Source: Nemophila menziesii
Lineage: Eukaryota; Streptophyta; Magnoliopsida; Boraginales; Hydrophyllaceae
Assembly (NCBI GenBank): GCA_029959085.1
Contig: JARWIR010000008.1
Span: 8,494,001-8,558,000 of the forward strand
Reading direction: 5' to 3'
Length of the DNA: 64,000 nt
Shown here: positions 36,477-48,589 of the stretch, one piece after another
Position numbering within the stretch: position 1 is the stretch's first letter
Layout of the letters: every line of letters begins with the position of its first letter
Notes under the pieces: model-generated
Databases searched by the model: none
What the model was told of the DNA's origin: nothing
The model's input: the letters and a program-made list of their open reading frames with translations, nothing else
Made by a program: the position numbers and the translations under genes

Positions 36477-38783
36477 TTAAATTTAAATTAAAGAAAAACA
36501 AGTAATTAGAAAAAAAAAAACATATTCTACTTAGGTGTTTAAAACCTTAAATAAAGATAAATCAAAAAAAAAGATAAATACCCTGCTCAATAATTAAATA
36601 TAATTTAACATATTTCAAACAAATATTACATATGTTAAGCAACAAAAAGATTCAAGTCTATGCATCAATTAGACCATCTCCAGCAGATACGGTAAATAGA
36701 AAAAAAATTGAAAAAGTACAGTATTGGAGCAACTTGCTCACTCCAGCAGATACACTATATCATGGGACCCATGAAATTGATACGGTATTACCACTCCTAT
36801 ATGCGCTATTTTCATTGCATATGGTTCCTTACTGTATAAGTTTTTTCTTTTTTTTTTTTAATCTCTTCATGAATTATGAATAAAACATAATACACTTTTT
36901 CTTTTCTTTTAAAAAAAATATAATATAATTAAATCAATTAATCATAATTTTATATTCTGATAAATTATAAAAATGATTGATTTGGTTAAAATTGAGTTAA
37001 CTTTTCTTTTTTCTTTTTTTGTATTATTTTAAAGTATAAAATCAAATATATAATAAAAGTAATTTATATATATATAAAATTTAATATTTTATTCAAACAA
37101 AACCAAAATAATGTTAATACAAGTATTATTATTTATGTTATTGAAAAATAAAAATAAAAAATAAATTTATGTAAATAATAATAAAATTAATATTACAAGA
37201 CTTATATATTATTATTACTATTGTTATTATTATTATTTTATTTTATAAAAAATAAATAAAAATTAAAACTATAAATAAATAGTAGATATGAAATAAAATT
37301 ATAGAGTAACTGAAATAGTAAAACTGGAAATTGATGCGGTAAATTTATAAAATAAATGTATTTTGATACGGTATAATAAAATATAGAGTATAAAAATAAC
37401 GTATCTGTTTGGAGATGGTCTTAGACATTATAATTTATTAGTATAGTAGAATTGACAAATAATTTTGTCAATCTCAAGTTTCTTTTGTTCACATGTCACA
37501 TTTTTAATAAAGGAAAATAAGAAAGATTCTGTTTTAAATTACTTCAAGATGATATGCACGTGAAAGGTTGTACATGCAGCAATATTAGGCTTTACCTTAT
37601 TTTATTTTTTATTTTATTTTTTGGACGGGCTTTATCTTATTATTAATAACGTCATATATACATTTGTTCAAATTCGAATTGATATTAAATTTAATCTGAT
37701 AAGCGATTTAAATACCATTATGAATATAAAAGTATTTAAAACTTCATAGGGTTACGAATTAATGGAACATCTATGGGCTATTATGGGATTCAATGTGATA
37801 TTGTAGTACGCATGAAATAATATATGAATCTTTAAATTTCAAGTTTTCAAAGTGTAATAATATATATTAAGGGTAATGTTCTTGGACAACTTACCAACAG
37901 TTGCACTGCTATAGGTTGTAAATCCGGCAGACACACTCCGGCTGCCTGTGATTATCGTGTACCTTAACCCATCGCCAACTAACATAACAGATTTCATCGT
38001 GTTAGTTATGGCAACATTCTCTGCATAAACTCCTCGTTTAATATATATAACAACTCTTTGATTGTTAGCCCTCTTAGCTGTTGCATAATTAATAGCAGCC
38101 TGAATAGACTTAAAATGCCCCGATCCATCTTTAGCTACAATTACATTAGCTTTCAAAGATTTTGCTGAATTTTGCAATAGCTTTCGATCACCACCCAAAA
38201 ACCAACTAGGGAATCCATCTTTATACTCCTGATCATCTTTTACTAAAACTCCATTGATTGCTAAACTATTGCTTATAAGTTGAGTAAGATTATTACGTGA
38301 TACAATAGCCGATATGAAATCTGAAACGTTTAACTCTAACGGCCCTGATCGGCAAGTTTCGATGTTTGTAAGTGCTGTGCTAAGCCAAGTTTGTGCATCT
38401 GAATTGGAGAAACTTGTGTTGGATTGTATGCATTGAAGGGTGCTGTTTAATTGGAAAAGAGTATCGTCTACGAGTTTATCACAATCTCTCCATGCGATTT
38501 TCTTTTTCTTGCTTCGAAAATGGGGTCCGATTTGCTTTGTACTGGATTGTGCATCAAGAGCTTGCTCTATGGCTAGTTGCACACTTATTGCACGAAAATC
38601 GGCTTTATCTCTTGGGGTAAATCGATGAGGATCACGGTTCATTAAATACTTGCAAGGGCTAGGATTAGGAGTGGTGTTGCACCACCAGTTAATATCACGT
38701 TGTGGATCATTATTTGCTAAGACCTTTGAGAAGATAAGTAAACATGAGAAAAGTAAGGAAATTGAGGAATAATTAATTGCCAT
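35091..38783 (-). CDS. Pectin methylesterase, type I (with N-terminal inhibitor-like pro-region)
   Basis: Exons 38783-37895 and 35785-35091 (minus) join with GT-AG borders in phase to give 527 aa. Residues 1-23 are a signal peptide. About 27-190 form the PMEI-like pro-region (Cys 34, 44, 101, 118, 144). GGDRKLL (residue 197-203) matches the basic subtilase processing site of type I enzymes. The catalytic domain follows: GVYAE (251), GPQKGQAVALR (Q320), YQDTLF (Q342, D343), DFIFGNA (D364) and YLGRPW (R432, W434), so both catalytic Asp and the Arg/Trp are present. It would de-esterify homogalacturonan in the cell wall, changing pectin stiffness and sensitivity to pectinases. The 2.1-kb intron contains a MITE and a TA microsatellite. 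Several charged repeats in the pro-region (RSKKKK) are unusual but not disabling. It appears functional. Confidence 0.93.
36258..36386. mobile_element. Degenerate relative of the Mutator-type foldback MITE, in the intron
   Basis: ATCATCCAAAATCATACCATT and, further on, GAGTTGGTTCATC echo the terminal parts of the element at 31676-32509. No intact target duplication was seen. Confidence 0.4.
36389..36473. repeat. (TA)n microsatellite in the pectin methylesterase intron
   Basis: About 85 bp of uninterrupted alternating TA. Confidence 0.95.
36672..37420. mobile_element. Tourist-type MITE in the pectin methylesterase intron
   Basis: Termini GACCATCTCCAGCAGATACG and (inverted) GACCATCTCCAAACAGATACG are flanked by TTA on both sides (36669-36671, 37421-37423). 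The interior is very AT-rich with no coding potential. A 3-bp TTA target suggests the PIF/Harbinger (Tourist) group, although the terminus is atypical. Confidence 0.72.
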
Positions 38784-38877
38784 TGATGTGTTTTATTGAA
38801 GCTTTAAAAATGATATCGTTAAGAAGGCTATTGTGATTGAATAGCTAAATCGTGTAGCTTTGCAGAATGGGTTTCTG

Positions 38878-38900
38878 TTTTATACAAGAGATATATAAAT
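38878..38900 (-). promoter_or_regulatory. Candidate TATA boxes of the pectin methylesterase gene
   Basis: On the minus strand TATAAAA (38884-38878) and TTATATAT (about 38900-38893) lie 95-115 bp before the ATG at 38783. Either fits a plant core promoter. Confidence 0.45.
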
Positions 38901-38999
38901 CGAAATATGGCGACGGGGTAGTTGCCTTGCCTTTGAATTTTGATGTAATGGTCACAAGTAGAAAATATATAGATGGAAGATTTACTTTTGATCAAATCA

Positions 39000-39075
39000 C
39001 AGTGGTTTTTTTTTTTTCTATCGGAAAGGTGGCCCATAGTGGGTTTTTTTTTCGATGGGAAAGGTGGCCTAGTGA
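39000..39075. repeat. Short duplicated segment with T runs upstream of pectin methylesterase
   Basis: T-run, TCTATCGGAAAGGTGGCC (near 39017) is followed by T-run, TCGATGGGAAAGGTGGCC (near 39051). Two diverged copies about 36 bp apart; the T runs may include a LINE poly(A) tail on the minus strand. Confidence 0.6.
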
Positions 39076-39084
39076 CCCTATTAA

Positions 39085-39590
39085 CCTGGAGGGGTTGCCT
39101 GTTGCCTAGCATTACGCGCTGCTCTGTCAGTTCGACCATTATAGCGTCTCGGGATGTACATGAAGAACATGTCTCTATGTACTCCAGCCTCAAGAATGAC
39201 CCGCTTAATGAATGGTCTGATCTTCTACCACACTGGTTGCAATGATGCTATACCTTGAACTAGATCAAGGTTATCAGAGCAAATCATTGTTGTCATATCT
39301 CTATCATGTCGTGCTAATTTGGCTGCTTCCTTAACAGCGATCACTTCCGCTTCGGTTCGGCTGCCGAATTTGTCTAGATTGTTTTCGAGAATACTTGTCA
39401 AGTATGCAAGCCGAGATCTCTCCGGACAATGCCAATTCCACTCTGCCCCGTTTCGAAATAAACGAGGCATCACAAGTGAAGATGACCTGAGTGTCTTCCC
39501 TGAACACCGATTCCTGAGATGTGGTCTTATTCGCTCCTCTATCCTGGGTTCCGGTGGTTGGTGCGGCCCTCAATCCTGTCCAAATAAATC
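39085..39590 (-). pseudogene. LINE RNase H fragment upstream of pectin methylesterase
   Basis: Minus-strand frames read CDASFISKRGRVELALSGEI, then EAEVIAVKEAAKLA, CSDNLDLVQGIASLQPVWWK-like and IRPFIKRVILEAGVH, ending IPRDAIMVELTEQRV. This corresponds to the RNase H domain of plant LINEs (compare CSDN with YSDN at codon 1295 of the 58-62.6 kb element). It is broken by a stop and a frameshift and truncated at its 5' side. Confidence 0.75.
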
Positions 39591-39802
39591 TTTCATAGTT
39601 ACGTTAGTGGCAATCAGAACATTATTAGCATTCAAAGTTCCGTTTTTATGTATGCATTTCATTTTGTGTTTTCATATATTCTATAAAATAATCAAAGTGG
39701 TATATTGACGGATATAAATTTAGATAGTGTGATATAATATTACTTTTTTAACAAATAATTGATTAAATTGCTACAAAAATCAATTTGTTGAAATTAAATA
39801 TA

Positions 39803-39905
39803 GAGTAATGATATATACCACCTAAAATCATACCACCCAATTACCATCCATGACGTGGCGTGAATTGGTTGATAACAGATCATTAATCAAATCAATAAAA
39901 TAAAC
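39803..39905. mobile_element. Half copy of the Mutator-type foldback MITE
   Basis: GAGTAATGATATATACCACC, ATCATACCACCCAATTACC and GACGTGGCGTGAATTGGTTG match one arm of the element at 31676-32509. The second arm is absent. Confidence 0.65.
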
Positions 39906-40285
39906 AGATTATGGGGGAGAACTGCCCCGCCTCTAGGCCTTGTGACAACGTGAAAAAATGTCTAAACTTTTTCTAATATAAAATCCATACAAAACACAGA
40001 CTTTCGCCTCAACCTTATCCCAAGTTAGAAATTTGCAACCCCAAGTTTAAAAATCAACTCTAAACTTAAATTTTATCCCCAAACCTTTTCCAAATTAGAT
40101 ATTATTCAAAAACAATCCATGTCTCACACGAACCCCGCTAATTATGTTAGATTTTCGCCCCCGACGCCATCTCCTCCCCCTCCCCCTCCCCCTCCCACCT
40201 TCCTAGGAAACCATATGGAATCTACCCATGCCAAAACATCGTCAATAATTTTGAAAAAAATAAAGACAATACGATGGACATACTT

Positions 40286-41391
40286 TGTTGGAAATTAATA
40301 AAGATTATTAAAGGTATTAATTTTACTTCATGTTTTTGGAGAAGATGAAGACTAAGGTGTTGTTTGTTTTTAAAAGTGATGAGTATTAAATTCCAAATAA
40401 ATATATGAATAGAACTTATTGACCATTTAAGAGTCATTCAGATCTGAATTGGTTAGGGAAAACAAATTGTCTTAATCATTGAGTGTCTTAATGAACTAGA
40501 TTAAGATCTCATTAAGTGTAAACAAACACCCCCTAAAGGTTTTTTTTCTTTGTCCCACATAGGGTATGGAGAAAAAATTATAATAGTTTATACTTTTTCC
40601 CCTTCTATATCTTTCAAAAGGCTCAGAACTCTACCAATGAAGAGTAATGGGAATGCTTTAAGAGGTGCGCACCACCACCACCCACCTACCCGTTCGCGGT
40701 GGCGTTACGTGGTCGTTGGGTGTTGGAGAATCTTGGGTAAAAATAAAATCTTATCCTTGAGCTGGTTGTTATATTTGGATATACAATTAGAAAAAGTAAA
40801 CTACCAGCCACAAATTCCTAACATTCTGAAACAATTGTCATGACTGCTCCGATCCCCAACGGTCTAAAACTCCCACGCTTACGGGTTAGGAGTTACATTT
40901 ACCATATTCATTACCTCCCCCACCCCTGGTCAAAGAGAAAGGTCCAGGTTCATGTCAGTTTTCAAAAGGAGAAAAATGTTTTTCGGCTTTATGATGGACG
41001 TGACAATGACAGTCTTATGGTGGTGTTTATGACAACCTTAATGGATATTTTTTGAAGGGTTGCTACTACTATATTAAGAAGTTGAAAGTCATTTGTAAAG
41101 ACACACCCATAATTACAAACACCAGAAAAGCTCTCAACGTCGTTTCTCTCTAAAAATTGTTTTTGAGCATAGATTAGAATAGTGATAGTATTCGTTGAAG
41201 GATATCGGTCATACTCGGAAAATCCTTTTTAACAAAGTGATTGTAGCTATCACTCAAATATATGTTACTTCGTTGTTAGTTTGTAATTCATATTCAATTA
41301 CAGGTAATTTTGTTATAAGTTTATTATCATATTGAATTATATTTTATTGTTATTACCATTATTCTAATAAAGTGTTATTGTTATTTTACCA
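40286..41391 (+). repeat. 5' LTR of the copia element
   Basis: It begins TGTTGGAAATTAATAAAG and ends near TTATTTTACCA. It contains a 178-bp MITE. Blocks shared with the 3' LTR include CTTCTATATCTTTCAAAAG, GGTTCATGTCAG, GGCTTTATGATGGAC, CTTTTTAACAAAGTGAT-like and TAATTCATATTCAATTA. The exact 3' limit is uncertain by some 20 bp, and no clear tRNA primer site follows. Confidence 0.75.
40356..40533. mobile_element. 178-bp MITE in the copia 5' LTR
   Basis: The termini GGTGTTGTTTGTTTTTA and (inverted) GGGGGTGTTTGTTTACA are flanked by TAA (40353-40355, 40534-40536). The 3' LTR at about 46152-46180 has the empty site (GAAGACTAAGAGTTTTTT), confirming insertion after the copia element arrived. Confidence 0.85.
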
Positions 41392-44300
41392 ATAATTTAA
41401 AAGGATTTTATAAAAATCACTGATCGGATATCGGTTTCCACTTTTTTGGTTGTTGCCTCACTTTTGTATGCAAAAGCATTTCTCGGCTTTTAAAGTTGGA
41501 ATCTATAATGGTTCCGCTACTAACGTGGGGAACAAAAACTTCTAATCTATATTGACCAGTTGATCTTGATTCGGAGATAATGCTTCAGTCCCCTCGATGA
41601 ACACAAATAGGATTTAATTACTTCCATTTTATACCAAAAATAGAACCAAACTATAAATAATAAATATTTCTTGTTGGTACAAGATGCTTCAGTCATCTTC
41701 ATTTTAAGTTTTCCAGTTCTAGAAGAACCCATAAACACCTCAGCAAAATAGATATTATGTCAAACGCTTGATCTTATTTGCATCATCTATTATATTTTTT
41801 CCTTAAACCCGTATTTCCAACTTTAATAATTTTCCAAGCTCTTCACAACCTTTAGGAAAATCTTCCTCCTATTTGCAACTCTCGGCTTTAGTAGCAAATA
41901 TAATTTCATTAACATCTTCTTCAAGCTTTAGATGAAATAGATGGCAAGGCATATCTCCCTCTAAGCCAAGTTCAAGAATAGTATTTCAGTGGCTAGAGGA
42001 TGGCTCTTGAACAACATGAAGAATCTATTTCGCAATTTTTTCACTAAAGAGAAGTCTGCAAAGATCATTTGAAAGACATTTCAGAAAAAGGAAATGATCC
42101 TTCAAAGACTGATTAGTCATTTGCAAGTCGAATAGGAAAATTTCCTAAATGATAGGTACTCATCTTTTATTGCTAAAACTCCAAATGTTATTCTAGATAA
42201 ATACAGGTATATAGGTTTGTGTTATTACTATGTAAAAGAAGACCACAAGGCCATTTTCTGTAACTACAAAAAAGATCAAGCTCCAAAACTCGTCACTGAC
42301 TTAACCGAGACCGACGAGGTAACTGTCATTGTATTGGTTGAGACAAATATGATAAATAATAAGAGCAAATGGATTCTCGACACTACAACATCCAGACACT
42401 TCTGCTTTATTAAGAACATGTTCAAGAAGTTCAAGGAAATGGTTGATGGAGAGTGTGTTTACATGAGAAACTCAACCATTTACGCCATCCTAGAAAAAAA
42501 GAATAGGCTCCTCTAAAACTTAGTTTGGTAATATACTAGAGTTAATTGTTGTTCTATTTGGTCCTTTGCTCGTCTCAACGAAGTGGACTTAAATTAGTTT
42601 TCGTGGATGGGAGAATTAGTTATACCTTTAATAATGACATTGTTGGGTAAGGGGACCCTAATAAGTTTTTATTAATATTAAACACCATAACTATAAATAT
42701 CCATATGCTTATGTGTATATTGTTGAGTCTTTAGAGATGTTGCATGGTATATTAGGACTTATCAATGCTTATTCAATTAAAAGGTTAAAATACACTCGGA
42801 CTAATCCTTGTTCACAATATTGATGATTTTTTTAAATGTCAAATATGTTTAGAGTACATGCATGTGAAACTGTTTTAATCCATGACAGTAGAAAGACCAA
42901 ACTATGAGAACTAGTGAATTCCGAGTTAGCTAATTTTAAAGAACCACCGTCAGTAGAGAATGTGATATACTTAACCAGTGTAGATAACTACTATAGGTTC
43001 ACTATAGTTTACCTTGTTGTTATTTCTAAAGATAAAGCAGAATATTCGATTTTAAAATGTTCGAAACCTAATGTTAAAATCAACTTGATAGATAAGATAA
43101 AGAGGCTTAGATCCGATAAGGTAAGTAAATATAGTTTGAATTCCCTCAAAGTTTTTTGTGAAATGTAATGGAACTAAAAATGACTTAGTACCCTATATAC
43201 ATCCCAATAAATTAGAATATCTAAGAGGGAGTGTATAACCCTTATATAAGTTTTGAATGACATTATTTCAGGTTTACCAAACAACATGTGGGAGGAAGCT
43301 GTCATGTCTACTTGTTTAGTAATTAATAGAGTACCCGCGAAAACTTAGACAAGACCCCTTATGAGTTATGGAATATTTTCCACTTAACCTGAAATATTTA
43401 AAAGAGTGGGGAGTGTTTGGCTAGGGTAGGCTACCCGACTTTGAAACAACCATCATTAAACCCGAATATTAGATTCAATCTTCGTAGAATATGCTCAAAA
43501 TTGTTTTGCATATAGATTCCTATCACTAGGTAATAATCTAATATTTGAATCTAGAGATGCTAAATCTTTTGTACTCATATATCCTGTGAAAAATATGAAT
43601 TTTATTAATACTTCTTTACCGATTATTATATTTTTTGAATAACATAACTACTAGCTCTGATATGCTAATAGTGATAATAACCACGACACATTAATTATGT
43701 GAGTCCTAGTAGTATTCCCGAAGATGAACCTAGGAGAAGTAAGAGGTGCAGGATCGAGTCAAGTTGTGGACCCAAATTTATCACTGTGATTTTACAGAGG
43801 GATTTCACATAAATATTCTAAGTGTAGAGGTAGTAACTTGCTCTCTTATGGAGGAAGACCTTAAAACATTGACGAGGCTTTAACAGTCAATAAGAAATCG
43901 TATTTGGAAAGAATGTATTAATAGTGAAATGATTATTAAAACACATCATATGTGTGGATTAACTAGCTTACCTAAAGGTAGTAAACCATTTAGTAGAAAG
44001 TTGAATTTATAAGGAAAAATTGAGACATAATGGTTCAATAGATAAATTCATATCCAGGCTTTTTATTAGAGGGTTCACCTAAAAGAGATGCTTAGTGTAC
44101 ATTGACTCTTACTCTGTTATTGCCTAAATAGACACTATTAGGACCACTATCGCACTAGATGTTATTCGCGAACTAGTTATATATCATATGGATTGTAAAA
44201 TAATATTTTGATTAGAGATCTAGATGACTATTATATGTGATGCGACCGGAGGAGTTTGTGTTTCTGAATCAAGGGGATAAAGTATGTAAACTTAGGAAGT

Positions 44301-46103
44301 CATCGTATGGCTTAAAACAAAAACCTAAAACAATGATATACAAAATTAGAGAACGCCTTGATAAAATATGGCTTCTTTGTTTAACACTTTTGACTCGTGT
44401 ATTATTCTAGAGTAATATGATTAAATTGTGTTATTATATGTCTTTAAATGGATGACATGCTTAACTTTGGAACTTGTTTTCATATTATTAATAAGACTAA
44501 TCGTTGTATCTTCTAAATTTGATATGAAGGATATATGAGAAGCTAATGTGATTCTGGAGGTAAAAATCATTAGTCTTAGTAATGGTATTTTCCCTAGTTA
44601 GTCTAATTGTATGTAAAAAATTCTGAAATTGTTTTGACTCTTTTAGTTTTATGTCTATCAAAACTCCTTATAATTCTAGTATTAATGTGTGTAAAATTTG
44701 TAGGGGGTGTTGTATCATAGAATAAATATACTAAAATTATAGGAAGTGTGATTTTCTTAATGAACTAGACTCGACTTGACATTGCCTATATTGTAAGTAG
44801 ACACAGTCCCTATACTCGCAACCCAAGTAAAGACCACTAGGTTTCTCTTAGCCATTTATTTTAAGTACTTCAGATGCACTATTGATCTGGGTTAGCACCT
44901 TAACAAGTTTGCTTGTAGTTTTTGAAGGATTTTGTGATGATATATGTTTCTATGATAATGATGAAGTAAGCTCCATCAATGGCTAGCGGTGTCCCTTCAG
45001 AAGAGGTGTTATATCATGGAAGTCTTGTAACTAGACTTGTATAGAAAGACCCATCATGGAGTCTGAGTTCATAGAACTAGATTTGGAAGGGAAGCTGAGT
45101 AGTTGAGAAAGTCCCCTACCATATGTGTCACTACGGGAAGGAAGTGCCACACACCGATATGTATCCATTGTGATTTGAGAGATAACATCTATGATAGAAA
45201 GGGGAGACATACGGGCACCATATGGTGTGGTAAACAAGTTATTAAAGAAAGGTATGATATCCTTGTAATATGTACTGTTAAAGAAGAGTTTAGATGATCC
45301 ATTTTCTAAAGGTTCAAACCAAAAGAGTAGTCCTAGGAACGTTGAGGTGGATATGGCTAAAACCCACTGACGGGGGAACATATGGTTGATAATTCCATAT
45401 GATGTATTATATTCCCATACTTATGCATAAACTACACAAACATGAATCGTATCAACCCAGAATAATTTCATAGACATTAGTGGTGGTTCTATTAAGAAGT
45501 ACATGATGAACTCACTGATGGGGTTGAGGATTATTGCTTTTAAAAGAGCTTAAGGATGAGTTTACAACTCTTAATGAATTCATTGTCATTAATGGTGTTT
45601 ATATTGATAATGACTTTGTGAATTCGACGACGAGGTTGAAATATATTGTAACTAATATGATCTCAAGGAGACGTCCTTGATAATACTAGAAAAGTGAGTT
45701 TATAAACCAACTCTGAATTCATAGTCTGTGGGGTGGTCCTATTGAAAAATACTTGATGAATGTTAGGATCGCATAATGAAAATCAGATTTATTCCTTTTA
45801 ATTACATTAAGACCCTAAAGAGGTAGAATACTCTGGGTATACATTCGTACAAGATCACCTATGTGTTAGAAAGGGTGATGAGTGAGGAATCGTTTATTAC
45901 AAGTAGGTAGAGTATGTGTTGTTAGGGTCACGACCGAAGAACTTCAAGTTAAAGAGTACATTCACTTGACGGAATTTGGTGGTTGCCTCACTTCACTACG
46001 TGTAAATTCAAATAGAAAGATATTGTCACTTAAGTACAATTCAACCAACACTAATATGCACGGAAACATGTTCACTCTTTCTATTAGAGCTTGAGTGGGG
46101 GAT
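41392..46103 (+). pseudogene. Copia gag-pol pseudogene
   Basis: Recognisable parts in order: zinc knuckle CYYYVKEDHKAIFC (from 42218) and protease WILDTTTSRHF (42370-42400); integrase core YYRFTIVYLVVISKDKAEYS and KIKRLRSDK (42940-43120) and integrase tail NRVPRKNLDKTPYELW (43325-43370); reverse transcriptase WKECINSEMI, LPKGSKPF, YIDSYSVIA (43900-44130), EEFVFLNQGDKVCKLRKSSY, then GLKQKPK (44250-44325); RNase H end ESEFIELDLEGKL and PICIHCD...GRHTGTIW (45060-45230). Many stops and frameshifts show long inactivity. 45380-46100 is non-coding before the 3' LTR. Confidence 0.85.
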
Positions 46104-46581
46104 TGTTGGAAATTAATAAAGAACATCAAAGGTTTTATTAACTTTACTTCATGCTCTTGGAGAATGAGAAGACTAAGAGTTTTTTCCTGAATTTGTCCCA
46201 TATACGGAATAGAGGAAAAAATACAATAGTTTATATTATATTTGCCTTCTATATCTTTCAAAAGACTCAAGAATATAGAAATGAAGAGTATTGTGAATGA
46301 CCGACACGCGCTCACCACCACCACCACTACCCACTCCCTCCTGCACAGCCTAGCCGAGCACCGATGTCAGCAATAGTAGTAGAGTGGCTTGGTGTGGTCA
46401 TGGTCATGGTGAGTTGGCGAATTTATATTACAATCTTATTATGGATTTGTTTCTTATATTTGGATATGCTATCAGAAGAAGAAGAAGAAGAAGATAAACC
46501 TACCATCTATGAATTCCAAACGTTTATAAACGATCGTCATGAATGATGCCATCACCAATGATCTTAAACTCTTACACTAAT

Positions 46582-48146
46582 TGGTGTCGGCTAAGGTGTG
46601 ATAAAATAATAGATAAAATAAGTGCAAATAAATACCCTAGGCTGAGCACGGTTCTGCAAGTATACAGGACGTATGCAAGTTTTACCGATAAATAAGATTC
46701 GTTCCTCAGAGACTACGAAAGTTAGGGAGAACTTATGCAAATTATCAAGTGCAGATAAGAAAGTTAGAATTAATAATACAAAAGAAAATAAAAGACTAAA
46801 GAGATTTTTGTTTGGTTTTGTAAAGAGAAAATTAGACTAACAATTTAAAGACAGAAAATTAAATAAGAAAGGAACAATTAGTATGAGAGTTTAGCTCGAG
46901 AAATTAGCTAGTAATCCCCACTAGTCTTGTTTATTCTAAACATGTAAGGGTGAATTATGTAATATGAAATAATCAGGATTCTAAATTCCCATTCTTTAGA
47001 CCTTGAGAGCGACTAAGGGGGCTACGGCACAACCACGAGGCAGTCTAAAATAGGGTTATCCTATGCCAAAAGGTTCCTACGCAGACAATTCCTTCAATTG
47101 GTGATATGGTGATTAAAACATACCCTAATGACTATCTAGTTAGGCTGGAGTTGTCGAGATCAAGCCTTATTCTAGACGTTATGTGGTGTTTCAATAGTTA
47201 AAAACCCCTTTCGAGCGACCATCTAACTACTATTAAGGTAATCCTATAATCGTGCACTAGCAAGGAAAACAGACAATAAATCAAAACACATAAACAGAGA
47301 ATAAAACATAAATTCAAATTAAACACGATAGTATCCCAAATTAGATAGATAAGACTAGGGTTCATACATATATGCTAAATCTCAAGCTAAAATTATTTAG
47401 TTCATACTAATGAAAGAAAAGGAAGAAATTACAAAGTTAAAGGTTGAAGAAGACATGATATGGTGTTCAGCTCCTTTCAGACTTCTCTTCTCTTGTTGTA
47501 AGCTTTCTCTTGGCTTAAGGTTTGCCAAGGATGTGTTTCTTCTGATAGAGGGTGTATTTATAGGGTATAGGAAACCCTAAAACATTTTCTTGGAGTGGAA
47601 GACAAGTAATTAGACTTCTAACCCAACTCAAATTCGTAACCCTAAAATATAAAAAATGTAAGATTCTAGTGTTGTTTTGTTTTGGCCGTAACGCCTTCAA
47701 TACTTATCCGTTTGACGCGTTCCAATAGTCGAAACCGATCGTCTCGGAAAGATCTATAACTTTGATTCAGACCATTCTTCCAAATTCCTAGCCAATATTT
47801 AGTTATGATCACTTTTATGCTCGTAGCGGCTGGAATTCAGATTTATTTGACAACTTTATATGTTCCTTTTTTATATTTCTTTCCTTTATCTCCAATTTCC
47901 ATGTTTATCTTCTTTCCTTTATCTCTTAGAATTAACTTGGCATCTAATTAATTACCATATATATTTAAAGTTTCACAATTAACAAACAATTAAACCCAAT
48001 ATGCTCTAAAAATAATATCTAATTAAATCAAGACACGAAATAGGAAAGTGTACTAAATTATGAGAAAATCGGCCTATATCCTAATAAATACACCTAAAAT
48101 GATGTCTCCAACTAATATTAAATCATAACAAATTGGAAGACATCAC
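46582..48146 (-). mobile_element. Solo LTR, copy D
   Basis: Ends TGGTGTCGGC and GAAGACATCA, with a perfect 5-bp target duplication CTAAT (46577-46581 and 48147-48151). Element 5' hairpin arms (minus strand) TGATGTCTTCC and GGAGACATCA. TATA-like box near 47550 (CTATAAATACACC on the minus strand). Length 1565 bp, no coding domain. Inserted in the copia 3' LTR. Confidence 0.9.
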
Positions 48147-48369
48147 TAATGGCTCGTGAGTCATGAGTTACAAGCATCAGATGCATTCATCCCCCTGTCA
48201 AATAAAACGTTCAGGTTCATGTCAGATTTTGAAAGGAGAAAAATATTTTTTGGCTTTATGATGGACATGTTTATGACAGTCTTTATGATGGTGTTTATGA
48301 CAGCCTTTAATATCAACATTTTCGAAGCGTTCCTACCACTAAAAATTACACACCCCAAAAAGCTCTCAA

Positions 48370-48372
<3 letters not shown>

Positions 48373-48458
<86 letters not shown>
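48373..48458. repeat. (CT)n microsatellite in the copia 3' LTR
   Basis: About 43 uninterrupted CT units. The 5' LTR has only TTTCTCTCT at the matching place (about 41141-41152), so the expansion happened after insertion. The Leu-Ser repeat frame over it is not a gene. Confidence 0.95.
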
Positions 48459-48459
<1 letters not shown>

Positions 48460-48589
48460 AAAGCTATTTTTGGGCATATATTAGAGTTAGGATAGTATTC
48501 GTTGGAGGATACCGGTCAAACCTTGAAAATAATTTTTAACAAAGTGATGATAGCTATTACTCAAATTTCTGGTACTAATTGTAAGTTGG

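Noticed and set aside
38867..39245. Plus-strand frames of 80-90 codons upstream of pectin methylesterase
   Set aside because: They overlap the gene's leader and an antisense LINE RNase H fragment, and are Phe runs from T tracts.
45031..45381. Minus-strand frame of 116 codons
   Set aside because: Antisense of the copia RNase H region, which reads in the expected order on the plus strand.
48156..48539. 127-codon frame with a long Leu-Ser repeat
   Set aside because: It is the translation of a (CT)n microsatellite inside the copia 3' LTR.
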